Below, one piece after another: positions 18,628 to 28,742 of a stretch of DNA of 64,000 bases (its first letter is position 1; each line of letters opens with the position of its first letter). Below the pieces are notes generated by a model, which saw only the letters and a program-made list of their open reading frames with translations, was not told the DNA's origin and did not search any database. The position numbers were made by a program, and so were the translations under genes. This DNA is from Lachancea dasiensis. Its lineage: Eukaryota; Ascomycota; Saccharomycetes; Saccharomycetales; Saccharomycetaceae. The stretch spans positions 689,488 through 753,487 of the forward strand of contig LT598456.1 in NCBI GenBank assembly GCA_900074725.1. Direction: 5' to 3'.

Positions 18628-20325
18628 TCATCTAGGATCGACTGCTTGATAAAACAACTCCTGCAATCTCCGTAGACCTTTCTGGGACAGTTCCGCGGAG
18701 TTTGCTGGGAAAAGACCACCTTCTTTATCCTCAGTTGGAAACAACGGTTTGCAGTATCGAAGCCAATGGCTTTCGAGCAGTTGGAGCGGATAATAAAAAT
18801 GATATGCACCATTATTACCTGTCTGCGATAATCTTTCTTTCGCCCAGCTCAGTTGTTCTTGTACACAAGGGAGTACCTGGGACCAAATAGAGTCGTAGAT
18901 GGGGCTGTCTTGAGGTTGCAGTTGGTCAAAGAGCCTGTTGAACTTTGACCACACTCCCGCAATGGCCTGTGAGGAGATACTAAACGATTGAAAGTTGGCG
19001 TTGCTGGAAATGCCGACGAACGCCAAGGTGGGGTCGGCAATTGAGAACGTATGTAGATACAGGCCACTAACGCGAGAGGCGTTCGACGATGAGCCACTGG
19101 GATCGTTTGGGTTGGGCGACACTAAAATCCGATAGCTCTCTAAAAGCGAGCGAGAGATGAAAGGGAATGTGTAGAGATAACCTGTTGCAAATATAACTGC
19201 GGACACATCTTCGACCACAGATCCATCCTTAAATTGTAGGATCGGTTTCTCGCCTCTCTGACCAAATTTTGCAATACGGCCTTTCAAGGTGACTTTATTG
19301 GTTTCGGTCAACCATTTGTCGAACCAACAAAAGGGATTGGCCGAGTTTTCAGGGAACGGAGGGGTGTTGGTCGATATTATGATCTCTAGGTTGGAATTCG
19401 CATTGTGGAGTGGGACTAATCGCTTCAACACATCCATTGCACTAAAACTCTTGCCAACTATCACCACTTTGCGCTTGGCTTTCTCAAGATCTTGCTTTAA
19501 GGCTGGTAAAGATTTCCTGTACCAGTGATCCAAGTCTCTGACGTGCACCAAGGTGTTCGGAAAGTTTTTGTTAAATTCGTGCACATTAGAATCGCCAGCT
19601 GTCATGTAAAAAGGCACGTAGGGGCACATAAAGTGGCCATTTGCAACCACAACTGCATCAAAAGTTTCGCTGTACCACTCCTCGTGCTCAGCACCCGGCA
19701 GCGACCTCTTAGCCACAATAATCCATTTACTGGGCGAAAGCTTGTCAAGGTATTCCACGCATGTATTGAGCCGAAAACACCCTGCGCTTTGAGAGTGTTT
19801 TTCAAACTGCTGGAATTGTTCTTTAACTTGTGCTAAATCCACCAGTGGCGCCATAGACGTTTGTGGCGCCATCTTCTTCTCCTTCAAGTTGCTTTTCTGA
19901 TTTAGCTTCATAAGCTGCCCAGGAGCATTAGTCATGAAGTCATCATAAAGCCCGCTTTTTTTAGACATAATCACTCCGTCGCGAAGCCGAGAACGGCGAG
20001 TTAGTTGCATTGGTTTCTTCTCACTCGTTGTCAATAAAGGACGCAAATTGGCGATCCTACCGTTAACAACCAGGGGAGAATCATACTGAAAAATTTGGCT
20101 AGGTGTCAAGGGTCCCTCGAGGTTGTCTAAACTCCCTAATTGTGGGAATACCTGTTCTGCTTCCATGTGTGTACCTGGATTATCGCTCCAAACACCGCCC
20201 AGGCTTTGCCTCGCTTCAAAACCAACAATTTCCCAATTTTGGTCTCTTTGTCGAGTTAAATCATTTGCCGCTATAAGACCGGCTGGTCCTCCGCCAATAA
20301 TGGCTACTTTTCGAATTACGGTCAT
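18628..20325 (-). CDS. Flavin-dependent monooxygenase (FMO-like)
   Basis: A 565-residue FAD/NADPH oxidoreductase. The FAD-binding Rossmann motif is at the N-terminus (VAIIGGGPAGLIAANDL) and a second, NADPH-type motif lies mid-protein (VVIVGKSFSAMDVLKRL). FMO-type features include VVVANGHFMCPYVPF and the late ATGYLYTFPF segment. It is about 130 residues longer than yeast Fmo1 (432); the extra length is in the first third (residues about 80-180) and at the C-terminus. Yeast Fmo1 oxidises thiols in the ER, but the substrate here is unknown. The ATG at 20325 is used; the frame reaches a TTG at 20358. It sits in the NBA1-NUF2 insertion with the aquaporin gene. Confidence 0.85.
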   Translation of the reverse strand: MTVIRKVAIIGGGPAGLIAANDLTRQRDQNWEIVGFEARQSLGGVWSDNPGTHMEAEQVFPQLGSLDNLEGPLTPSQIFQYDSPLVVNGRIANLRPLLTTSEKKPMQLTRRSRLRDGVIMSKKSGLYDDFMTNAPGQLMKLNQKSNLKEKKMAPQTSMAPLVDLAQVKEQFQQFEKHSQSAGCFRLNTCVEYLDKLSPSKWIIVAKRSLPGAEHEEWYSETFDAVVVANGHFMCPYVPFYMTAGDSNVHEFNKNFPNTLVHVRDLDHWYRKSLPALKQDLEKAKRKVVIVGKSFSAMDVLKRLVPLHNANSNLEIIISTNTPPFPENSANPFCWFDKWLTETNKVTLKGRIAKFGQRGEKPILQFKDGSVVEDVSAVIFATGYLYTFPFISRSLLESYRILVSPNPNDPSGSSSNASRVSGLYLHTFSIADPTLAFVGISSNANFQSFSISSQAIAGVWSKFNRLFDQLQPQDSPIYDSIWSQVLPCVQEQLSWAKERLSQTGNNGAYHFYYPLQLLESHWLRYCKPLFPTEDKEGGLFPANSAELSQKGLRRLQELFYQAVDPR

Positions 20326-20627
20326 AGTGTTTTTTGAATTTTCGCCAACTTCTGTCAATAAAGACTGGCCTTAAGTGCACACACTTTGCTTACGTCTTTT
20401 CGGGAACCACTGATAAAACAATCAGTCTATTTACGAGTGAAAGTTCGTTAGATACTCTTCACAGGGATTTAAGCACTTCAGTTTACCGTCGTTAGATCCA
20501 AACTCCGAATACTTCAATTGTCAATATTATTATTATTATGTCCATAATAACCAAATAAACCATCTTCGTTCGACAGATCAAAAAACAACACTGAGAGACG
20601 AAAACTGCTTTAAAAGCCCATGGTATC
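20326..20627. other. Divergent promoter region FMO-like gene / NUF2
   Basis: About 300 bp between two divergent starts, AT-rich near 20525-20560. No other feature is recognised. Confidence 0.45.
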
Positions 20628-21971
20628 ATGAGCAAAGACGTATTCCCGCTACTGGATATCCAAGAGCTTGTTTTGTGTCTTCAAAGTTGCGATTTCGCTC
20701 TCGCTAATGAAGAAAACATCTCGAAACCCTCTTCAAAGTACGTGGTTACTCTGTACAAACAAATAATCGACAGCTTCTCGGGAATCTCGCCAGATGCTCT
20801 AATCAGTCAGGGAGAACTATTAGTGGGATCAGGTGGTGAGCGAATCGATGATGATCCTGTTTACAAGGATACTTTGGAAATGTTGACTCTAAATAAGATT
20901 TGCTTCAAGTTTTTTCAAGATATCGGGGTGCCAGACTTCAATATGATGGATCTGTATAAACCAGATGCGCTGCGCACACAACGATTTTTGAGTGCTGTGG
21001 TCAATTACGCGCGATTTCGCGAAGAACGTATGCTGGACTGTGATCAATTTATGTCTCAAACAGAATCTCTACTAGGTCAGTTGCGGCAGAAACTGGACGA
21101 CTATAATTTTTTACAACAGCAGATACAAAAATATCGAGAAAGCACGGATTTAGCAGATGGTGAGACACTTTCTTCGCTCGAGGCTAATAATCGAAATTTA
21201 GAAAGCCAATTGAAGAAGCTAACACATGTCCAAGAAACGTTCACCATTGATTATAATAACTACAAAAGTGAAAAACGCAAGTTAATGGCCCAATTGGAAA
21301 GTCTTGGCTTTGAATTAATCGAATTGGAATTGCAGCGTGACAAACTGCGACGGTACTCAGAAGCAGATTTACCTAATTTAAACGCTAGCATCCAAGAGTT
21401 ATCCAAAATGTTCGAGGGCCAACAAACTACTTTAACAGTGCTTCAGGACAAACATCGCAATCTTGTAAGATCAATGGACGTTTTTCAGACAGTCACATCG
21501 GAACTTTACGAACTTTTGCGGATAATTTCAACAGATTTGCAAGAGTCACATCTTCGAGAGCTCAGTTTGCTGGAAATGAAGGATCAGCTCGCTAAAAGCG
21601 ACGCCAAACTCAGCAATCTACTCGAGTCTGGCCTTATTATCAAACTATCCAGTTTAAACGCCCAGTTGGAAAGTCGTAAGCAGAGTATCCGTGACTTAGA
21701 GGAATCAACACGATCTCAACAACTCGAAAATTCTTCAATATTACAAACCTTGCAAAAAGAGTACGCAGAGGAGGTAATGCCGGAGGTCCAACGGATCGAA
21801 GAGCATGTAGAAAAGGAGCTGTTCGGAAATGTGATCAACACTCTAGAGAAAGACATGCAAGCATTAAGAGACGAGTTCAAGAAAGAGTCGGAAGCTATCG
21901 AATTAGAGTATTCTCTTTTGGCAACTCACATAAACAATTACATGAGGAGCATGCTGGAAATGATTAAATAG
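20628..21971 (+). CDS. NUF2: Nuf2, kinetochore Ndc80-complex subunit
   Basis: Subunit of the Ndc80 complex, which couples kinetochores to microtubules. The product has 447 residues (yeast 451). Residues 1-150 are the calponin-homology head: DVFPLLDIQELVLCLQSCDF at the start, then FFQDIGVPDFNMMDLYKP and FLSAVVNYARFREER. From about residue 155 to the end it is continuous heptad coiled coil that pairs with Ndc80 and then with Spc24/Spc25. It converges with PRP11. Confidence 0.95.
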   Translation: MSKDVFPLLDIQELVLCLQSCDFALANEENISKPSSKYVVTLYKQIIDSFSGISPDALISQGELLVGSGGERIDDDPVYKDTLEMLTLNKICFKFFQDIGVPDFNMMDLYKPDALRTQRFLSAVVNYARFREERMLDCDQFMSQTESLLGQLRQKLDDYNFLQQQIQKYRESTDLADGETLSSLEANNRNLESQLKKLTHVQETFTIDYNNYKSEKRKLMAQLESLGFELIELELQRDKLRRYSEADLPNLNASIQELSKMFEGQQTTLTVLQDKHRNLVRSMDVFQTVTSELYELLRIISTDLQESHLRELSLLEMKDQLAKSDAKLSNLLESGLIIKLSSLNAQLESRKQSIRDLEESTRSQQLENSSILQTLQKEYAEEVMPEVQRIEEHVEKELFGNVINTLEKDMQALRDEFKKESEAIELEYSLLATHINNYMRSMLEMIK

Positions 21972-22021
21972 TGTAGATTACCAAGGTATACATACCCTTT
22001 TGTAATGTCGTTGACGATCTT

Positions 22022-22777
22022 TCAATTTTTGAAAAAAAGCTGGACGTAAAGGGTCAGATCGTCCATATCCCAAAAGGTGCATTTACCATTGAATTCATCG
22101 ACCAGCGGATCATTGATAGGTGCATCCTCGGATTCGTACAGCTCGCTATGTGGTATCTCTAATGCAATAGTCTTGAATGGTTCGAATGCGATTGCAAGAT
22201 ACATCTTGTCCTCATTAGATTCATTAGGGAGTTCCAAACTTGACATCATTCTCACCAATGGCCGATCTTCGCTATCAATTGCAGAGTCGAGATTGTTGTA
22301 CATTATTTTCATTGCAATCCCACGATAGCCCGTCGCGGGATCTTGGATCGCAGCTACCTGATAATTCGGTGTAGGCCCTGTGTTCTTGATTTGGGGCCGA
22401 AGTTCCTCCACTTGCTGCTTGAAGTAAGACTCCTCTAACGACAAACCTTTTTGCTGGTCGCTTTCGGCAGATCCACCCCTTTTCAGAAGATTCAAGCTAT
22501 GCCTTTTGCCTTCCAGATGTCTCTCGACACTTGACCACGACATATGTATGGTATTGCACAGCTTACAAACTAAGCGGCCTGCATGATTTTTGTAGATATA
22601 CGGATTCTTCTTACTGAGTTCTTCTTCATCCTTACTTACACCTTGAAACGAATACGGCACTTCTTCTCCTTCTCTCAAGAGGTCTTCCACCTGCTTCCTG
22701 CGATGAAGATTTTCCTGGGCAGCGGAGGCCAGTCCTCCTGACCCTTTCTTTGCGCCCGCCCTGTTTTGGTAGTCCAT
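22022..22777 (-). CDS. PRP11: Prp11, U2 snRNP SF3a subunit
   Basis: SF3a66-type splicing factor of the U2 snRNP; it works in a trimer with Prp9, also present in this window, and Prp21. The product has 251 residues (yeast 266). The N-terminus DYQNRAGAKKGSGGLASAAQ is the family signature. A matrin-type C2H2 finger follows (CKLCNTIHMSWSSVERHLEGKRH). The C-terminal half carries the SF3a66 core (GYRGIAMKIMYN, then MYLAIAFEPFKTIALEIP and FWDMDDLTLYVQLFF). It matches YDL043C in order and strand. Confidence 0.95.
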   Translation of the reverse strand: MDYQNRAGAKKGSGGLASAAQENLHRRKQVEDLLREGEEVPYSFQGVSKDEEELSKKNPYIYKNHAGRLVCKLCNTIHMSWSSVERHLEGKRHSLNLLKRGGSAESDQQKGLSLEESYFKQQVEELRPQIKNTGPTPNYQVAAIQDPATGYRGIAMKIMYNNLDSAIDSEDRPLVRMMSSLELPNESNEDKMYLAIAFEPFKTIALEIPHSELYESEDAPINDPLVDEFNGKCTFWDMDDLTLYVQLFFKN

Positions 22778-23002
22778 CTATGAGCACACCTGTGAGTCAA
22801 ACAAAAGGTCCTGGGCCGAGTTACCTAAAGGTTCTTTCATTGTCGTCAAAGATGTAGTTCTGATTTACAGAGTCGCTTAGGAATTATTAAATTCAGATAG
22901 ACAACGTGAGGCCCAAAAGTATACGCCAGTAAGCTGAAGCGTAGCACCTAACCCAAGTAGCTTTGCCTATTTAAGTCTATTAATGCTATACAACATGAGT
23001 AC

Positions 23003-24751
23003 TTACTCTTCTGGTTGAGGTGAACTCGATTTGCTCGCTTTGGGTTGAATTTCGTAGATACCTCTCTCATACATCTCACAGCCGTACTCAACCTCCTGGA
23101 GTGTGGGCCACTTGTTGTGAGGCATGGACCAGCCACATTTCTGAGTCACAAGAGCAGCGACGTCATCACAGTAACCAAGCAACGAGAGGTCGAATTCGGC
23201 GTGCCTTACAGGGTCCTTATTGATCAGCACTTGAGGTACGTAGGATGGAATCATGTTTACGATCTCGGAGACAGGAGCCACCTTCAAACTAGTTCCGATG
23301 CAAATAAGCAGGTCGCATTTCAAAACATCATCGCGAATGTTGCGATGGAATTTTGAAGGAAGCGCTTCGCCAAAGAAGGTGATGTCGGGCTTCAACACTC
23401 CGTAAGATTTTAGGACGTTGTTGAAAACGCTGTTAAAAGTTTCAGGTTCCCCTTCCTTACTGCCCGGCTGGCTAGTAGGAAAAAATTCCTTACGTTTCTT
23501 ATAACAGTAAGGACACAACGGCAGCTCGAGATTTCTTATATTGCTGAAGATTCGTTCACCGGGTAGCTTCCAATGGCAAGTCACGCATGACGCAGTAGCA
23601 AAAGAACCGTGGCATTGGACCATTTTCTCTGATTGGATTCCAGCGTAAGACTCCAAGTTGTCTATATTTTGGGTGTAGTTTCTCAATAATTTGCCCTTGT
23701 CCTGGATCATACGGATAAAACTGTGAAGCGGCGAGTACAGATTCTCGGGAGGGAGAACCATATGAGCAATATTATAGAATACAGATGGGTCCTGCATGAA
23801 AATCTCATAGTTGAACACGTCTTGAGGATCGTCGAGCCCCAAATGTCTGATCTTGGAATAAAAACCTTCAGAAGATCTGAAGTCTGGAATTCCTAACGAG
23901 GTCGAAATACCAGCGCCTGTTAATATAAGAACCTTTTTGGCGGTTCTCAATTTGTTGACAAAATCGTCCAGGGTGTGAAAATTAGGAAGTCTCATTCTAG
24001 TGCTCAGCACTTTATTCATGGCCTTTTGTAAGTCTTTAATTAGACGCACAGCGTGTTTCTTTTCCAATGGATCGTCATAATACTCACTGTCTTCGTTGGA
24101 TGAGGGCTGTTCTACGGCGGCTGCCATCTCAGCACTAGATTTTCGCTCACCAGTCCCATTGACCGAAGCTGTACTCTCCGTGTTGCTCCTTTGCGAATAT
24201 ATTTCATTCTCTGCTACAGACTGCACGGCTTCCAGCAGAAGCTTGTCCTTGATCTGAAACCCTAGCAACTTTATCAAGTGGTAAATATAAAGCGAGTTCA
24301 AATCCTCCGGCAAATACGAGTCCAAAAACCTGCCCGAACCGTAGTACTTGAGATATGACCGTGCGGCCAGTGACTCTTCTTTGGAAATAAAGGGAAATTT
24401 ATACTTCCCTGTCACGGGGTTTTTGGGTATATTGATAGCTGGGATTGGTTCAGCAGGCATCATGAAGTCCTTTTCCACATTTTGAGGTAAAGGGTCTCCC
24501 GCTATCGCCTCCTCCGCACCGGTTGAACTCGCATTGGCTACTGCCTCTGTTTGCTTCACCACGTATTCGTCCACAATATCTTCCAGTTCGTCTGCAGGAG
24601 GGGCCTCATCAAAAATCTCCTTCTCTTCATCCTGTACTCTGGGCTTCTTAGCTACTTCATCTTGAGGGATACTAGAGTCTGGAAAGTTCGTGTTTACCTC
24701 CGAAAGGGAACGTTTCCCAAGGGCACCATTGGAAGCATCTTCTACACTCAT
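23003..24751 (-). CDS. SIR2: Sir2/Hst1-type NAD-dependent histone deacetylase
   Basis: Class I sirtuin, 582 residues. The N-terminal SIR2-specific domain (about 55-180; KYKFPFISKEESLAARSYL, then FLDSYLPEDLNSLYIYHLI) is shared by Sir2 and Hst1 only. Catalytic motifs: GAGIS (279-283), GIPDFRS (287-293), TQNID (360-364), catalytic His381 in VQCHGSF, and zinc cysteines 389/392 and 413/416. In S. cerevisiae this locus exists twice, as SIR2 (beside PRP11) and HST1 (beside NUF2/RTG1). Here one gene has both sets of neighbours, so it is the unduplicated ancestor type and probably carries both silencing and Sum1-linked promoter repression roles. Confidence 0.95.
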   Translation of the reverse strand: MSVEDASNGALGKRSLSEVNTNFPDSSIPQDEVAKKPRVQDEEKEIFDEAPPADELEDIVDEYVVKQTEAVANASSTGAEEAIAGDPLPQNVEKDFMMPAEPIPAINIPKNPVTGKYKFPFISKEESLAARSYLKYYGSGRFLDSYLPEDLNSLYIYHLIKLLGFQIKDKLLLEAVQSVAENEIYSQRSNTESTASVNGTGERKSSAEMAAAVEQPSSNEDSEYYDDPLEKKHAVRLIKDLQKAMNKVLSTRMRLPNFHTLDDFVNKLRTAKKVLILTGAGISTSLGIPDFRSSEGFYSKIRHLGLDDPQDVFNYEIFMQDPSVFYNIAHMVLPPENLYSPLHSFIRMIQDKGKLLRNYTQNIDNLESYAGIQSEKMVQCHGSFATASCVTCHWKLPGERIFSNIRNLELPLCPYCYKKRKEFFPTSQPGSKEGEPETFNSVFNNVLKSYGVLKPDITFFGEALPSKFHRNIRDDVLKCDLLICIGTSLKVAPVSEIVNMIPSYVPQVLINKDPVRHAEFDLSLLGYCDDVAALVTQKCGWSMPHNKWPTLQEVEYGCEMYERGIYEIQPKASKSSSPQPEE

Positions 24752-25222
24752 CGTTCGAACCTTGAAACCTGCTTCAATGATTCGTTTAGTAGAGCCCAGA
24801 CCGCCCAGTTGTCCGTTTTCGTCTCATCCACCAATAAGTAAGTGTTTTGTTTCCTTAGCTAGAAAAATTCTCGTAGTTCATTTGCTGGATGGGCCTTATT
24901 TAGACTTTCGTGTCTTATGATCTTTGACGAGGTATATTCTGTCTTCGAATCAAGCTGGTCTAGCGACGATATTGCTCCATTATACGGCTTTCAATCAACT
25001 TTTCGCGAAATCTGGAGTGTCCGTTTACTCCAGATAAGTTTTAGTGGATGTTAGCTCTAATTCGAGTTACTTTTTTCGACCACAGTTTCATAAGCTCCTA
25101 GTCATTCAAATGTCAAAGAAGCTGGTAGATGCCGGACCATCCTTGAGAATAGACACAACTGAGACCACGGTTGTTCCCGCTGTGGCGTGCGGCTCTCTTT
25201 CGATGGCAGAATAGGGCACAAT
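24752..25222. other. SIR2 promoter / RTG1 3' region
   Basis: About 470 bp between two minus-strand genes. No coding frame, tRNA or repeat is recognised. Confidence 0.45.
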
Positions 25223-25774
25223 TCAACCTTGATCCAAGGACCCATAGGTTTCTTTGGACTCCGTCTGATTAAAGTAGTCCTCACTAACACCAGCAAGTGG
25301 ACCCACGCCTATCTTCGATAATGCAATTTCTGCGCTTGTGTTGGCCAGATTAATATCATTAACGGGTAGCGAAATCTTTTTACTGAGCTCTTTGAGCCGC
25401 AGGATTAGCTCTACCTCCTCTCGATTTCGTGCATCCACTTGGGCCTGTAGTCTTGTGATGTATTCAACCGCTTGAGTCAGTATTTGGCCTTTATTGGGCT
25501 TGCCATCTTTCGTGCCAGTACCTTTCATTTTGATCCCGCTTGCAGAGCTCCCCGTACCAAAGGCAATGCTTCCAGGGGTACCCTGTCCATTTTCGAGTTC
25601 GGCAGGGTCCTTTCTTCCGTAGTAGTCTTGAAACATCTCCTCTGGAATCAGCTCTAAAAGAGCTTGAATCTTGTCGTTCAGATTGTCCCTCCTGCGGCGG
25701 TCATTTTCGGTGGTTGTGCCGGCAGTAGACGGTACGGAGGATGAAACTGAACTAGCACGCGGAAAAGAACTCAT
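25223..25774 (-). CDS. RTG1: Rtg1, bHLH retrograde-response transcription factor
   Basis: Basic helix-loop-helix protein that dimerises with Rtg3 to activate retrograde (mitochondria-to-nucleus) genes. The product has 183 residues (yeast 177). The basic region and helix 1 read ENDRRRRDNLNDKIQALLELI, with a long loop, then helix 2 KPNKGQILTQAVEYITRLQ and a leucine-rich extension. The loop is unusually long, rich in Gly/Ser, as in yeast Rtg1. The first ATG is at 25774; the codon before it is GTG. It lies beside SIR2/HST1 as YOL067C does. Confidence 0.92.
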   Translation of the reverse strand: MSSFPRASSVSSSVPSTAGTTTENDRRRRDNLNDKIQALLELIPEEMFQDYYGRKDPAELENGQGTPGSIAFGTGSSASGIKMKGTGTKDGKPNKGQILTQAVEYITRLQAQVDARNREEVELILRLKELSKKISLPVNDINLANTSAEIALSKIGVGPLAGVSEDYFNQTESKETYGSLDQG

Positions 25775-25985
25775 CACTTTGATAGTCTAAACAAACCAAT
25801 CGTCGCTGTCCTTGAGTTTTTGTGACGATCACTGAAGTTTGAAGACGTACTATATTTTTAAGACTTCAATGTTATATATTTAAGGCTCATTAAATTGTCA
25901 TTTTTCTACAAACGTTACATCAAATTCGTCAACGACGTGCCATATATAGGCCGCTTCCTTGACATCAGTGTGAGTTTCTAGTGCA

Positions 25986-28535
25986 TTAACTGAGCTCATA
26001 TTTGAGCACATAGTCTTGCACGCTGGGCTCTTGTGAACAGAGGTTAGTCAATATCAATTGTTTGATCAGGTCTCGGTCGACAATACGCATACATGAGCGG
26101 CGAAGTAATAACAAGGCATCCAGTGTTGGTTCAGGATAGGTTTCCTGGTAGTACTTAAGCCAGTCAAAGTCATCATTTACCAACTCTTTTAAAGGAAGGA
26201 ATTCAAAATGACGTTCAATGCCCTTCAAGGTAATTTTCTTGGTCATCTCGTCAACTCCAGCCGAAAACTGAACTCTGTCCAACAAGCTCAACAACATAGA
26301 TCCAACCACAGAGTTTTTTATACTACGAAGGTCTGTGTATTTGACGAGAGCGCCAAGAGCCAGTGCTAGTTTCCCATTCCTCAACTGATACTCGAATTCG
26401 AGGGCGTAATCCCTGTGGTGGTCAGCAATTAGCTCTGCGTAGTTTGCGTAAAAGCTCTCTGTGAAATCTGAAAGTGGTGTCTTTGTCTGAATCAGCTTCT
26501 CCCCGAGAATATCGTCATCTTTTTCTAGTGCTGTGACCTGTTTCTTGTCCTCATCAATTCGCTTTTTCATGGCAGCTGCCTCTTTTTTAGCTTTCTTGTT
26601 TCCCTTTTTTGCCACGGGAGTTTTTCCATCATTACTCTCGCTCTCATGATTGACATTAGTTAGCTGTTCGTCGTGAAGCCTAAAGTATAACTTCGCGGCT
26701 CCCTTCAGCGCCCTCATGTACATGGGAAGAATGAAAACCCCCTTTCCCCATTGGTACATTTCCAAATAGGCCCTGGGGACTCCCTTACGCATGCAATAAG
26801 AATGGAAGTCCAGTTGGTCATCTTTGAACTGTTTGTAGAACTTGGCAATTGCGTGCAATCTTTTCAAAGCCAGGCCTCCGTACTTACTGGTTTGGTAGGC
26901 CAAATGTTTGATATGAGCTGTACGTTCTTCTTGAAGCTCTTCGTCTTCAGGAATTTCGCTTGCTTTAGCTTCAACTAATTTTTGTTGGCTCTCCAAATAC
27001 AACCTGTAGTACGACTCAGCCTGTTCTCCCACAAACCAGGAAGCTTCCATCAAATGCAAATCCATGACACCATTAGCAGAATCGTCGTTTTTGGTGAAAA
27101 TGGAAACTACCTCGACAGCTTTTTCAATTAAGTTGGCTCTCAAATAATACTTGGCAGTTTTCGTATTGATGAATCGATCCTGGAAATCGAGTAATCTTCC
27201 TTCATTTATGGTTTCAGCAGCTTCTACTAGAAGACCAGCATGCTTCAGCACCCTAGCTTTCAAAATGTACAGTTCCACCAAAGTTGGGGTATGACAAAGA
27301 GCGCGATCGATATAATCTCTTGCCTTGGTGAAATCCTTTAAGTACAGGTAGTGCTGGCACAAAAAATAAGATGACCACACATACACCAGTGGATCTTCCT
27401 TAGGGTTGAGAGTGCCAAAAAATTCAAGCATTATCTTTTCTGACAGTCTTGGTGCACGCTCGCTATCATTGCGATATAATGGCTTGACGTTTCCGAAAGT
27501 CGCTGGAACACCACGCTTAACTTGTGTCAAAAGATAAGAGCTCAACTTTTCAGCATATTCTTCTTCATCTTGAATGAATGTCAAGGGAATAAATTTTGGT
27601 GGCTCGGCCCTAGGATACAACTTTTGCAAATTTGTATATAGGATTTTTCTGAGTTTGTCGTCGTTCTGAACTCCCAAAGCAACTTCCAGCAGCCTGTAGT
27701 AATCAAAATTATCAGGATTTCTACTGATCAATATCCTGTAAACCCTGGCAGCGCTTTGTTTGTCGTCTAACTTCATGTAAACAGCAGCACGCCTTTCGAG
27801 CCAGCCATATTTATCAAAAACATCCCCCTCAATTTCATCCAAATGTTCTAGAACGCGCTGTAGCTTCTCAGAGCTTTCTCCAGCAGACCTATAGAGTAAG
27901 TCATTTTTGTACATGAGGCATTCATTGTGTTCGTATAATTCACCCTCACCCAACCTACCTTTGGCAAGCTCTTCAAACTTGCTCAATACATTTGCACCTT
28001 CTTCCGGTTGATCATTGAGATCATGCGCGACAGCTAAAGATGTCCAGTTGGCACGGTAGCCCATAAATTCTTCCCAGTAAGCCTTACGAGCAATAAGGAG
28101 ATTTTTGTAGTCGTGCTCCTGCGAGTAGAGAGTTGCAAGATCCCTATAAATCTGCTTGTTGTTCGATCCATTATCCAAGGACGTTTGGAATAATTTGGCA
28201 GCTTCCCGGTAATTCTTTTCGCTTCTCATGTATATTCCTAGGATGTGGTAGCCAATTGGCGATGGACCACCAGTGTTGTTCTTTGCCAGAGCCTTTTGAA
28301 CATATACAGCAGCCTCATCCTTCTGATCTGTATGGTAAAGGTTTAAAGCCTTCAAAGCCAGCGAATCGGCATGCGATGAGTTCTTCTTCAGAACGGTATC
28401 GACTAATTTAAGTGATTTTTTATAGCTCTTAGCCTCGTACAGCTTCAATGCCTCCAAAAGATTATTGTCCTCTTTCGAACGACCAATTGGAAGGCTGTTA
28501 GATTTGGGAGTAGCTCCCACTCTTCTTTTAGACAT
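25986..28535 (-). CDS. NAT1: Nat1, NatA N-acetyltransferase auxiliary subunit
   Basis: Ribosome-anchoring and scaffold subunit of the NatA complex (Nat1-Ard1-Nat5). The product has 849 residues (yeast 854), made of TPR helical repeats throughout. The first repeats show in NLLEALKLYEAKSYKKSLKLV, followed by KKNSSHADSLALKALNLYHT. A Lys-rich stretch near residue 620-650 (KKGNKKAKKEAAAMKKR) is also found in the family and probably contacts rRNA. The order RTG1-NAT1-RIB2 alternates the two S. cerevisiae segments. Confidence 0.95.
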   Translation of the reverse strand: MSKRRVGATPKSNSLPIGRSKEDNNLLEALKLYEAKSYKKSLKLVDTVLKKNSSHADSLALKALNLYHTDQKDEAAVYVQKALAKNNTGGPSPIGYHILGIYMRSEKNYREAAKLFQTSLDNGSNNKQIYRDLATLYSQEHDYKNLLIARKAYWEEFMGYRANWTSLAVAHDLNDQPEEGANVLSKFEELAKGRLGEGELYEHNECLMYKNDLLYRSAGESSEKLQRVLEHLDEIEGDVFDKYGWLERRAAVYMKLDDKQSAARVYRILISRNPDNFDYYRLLEVALGVQNDDKLRKILYTNLQKLYPRAEPPKFIPLTFIQDEEEYAEKLSSYLLTQVKRGVPATFGNVKPLYRNDSERAPRLSEKIMLEFFGTLNPKEDPLVYVWSSYFLCQHYLYLKDFTKARDYIDRALCHTPTLVELYILKARVLKHAGLLVEAAETINEGRLLDFQDRFINTKTAKYYLRANLIEKAVEVVSIFTKNDDSANGVMDLHLMEASWFVGEQAESYYRLYLESQQKLVEAKASEIPEDEELQEERTAHIKHLAYQTSKYGGLALKRLHAIAKFYKQFKDDQLDFHSYCMRKGVPRAYLEMYQWGKGVFILPMYMRALKGAAKLYFRLHDEQLTNVNHESESNDGKTPVAKKGNKKAKKEAAAMKKRIDEDKKQVTALEKDDDILGEKLIQTKTPLSDFTESFYANYAELIADHHRDYALEFEYQLRNGKLALALGALVKYTDLRSIKNSVVGSMLLSLLDRVQFSAGVDEMTKKITLKGIERHFEFLPLKELVNDDFDWLKYYQETYPEPTLDALLLLRRSCMRIVDRDLIKQLILTNLCSQEPSVQDYVLKYELS

Positions 28536-28742
28536 ATTCGTTGTTGGTCAGAACTTACTTGTAATGCAGAATTTAGTTACTTGGCCACTTTTTTCGACTA
28601 AAAACTTGGAAAATAAGATAATCGTCTATCACGATATATAGACGCTTGGTTTAGCATTTGGATAGTTAGCTGAACGGAGTCGTACTGGCCAGTTCAACCT
28701 TGCATGCTTGATACAGTTCCTCCGTTGGAGTGCGAGATTTTT

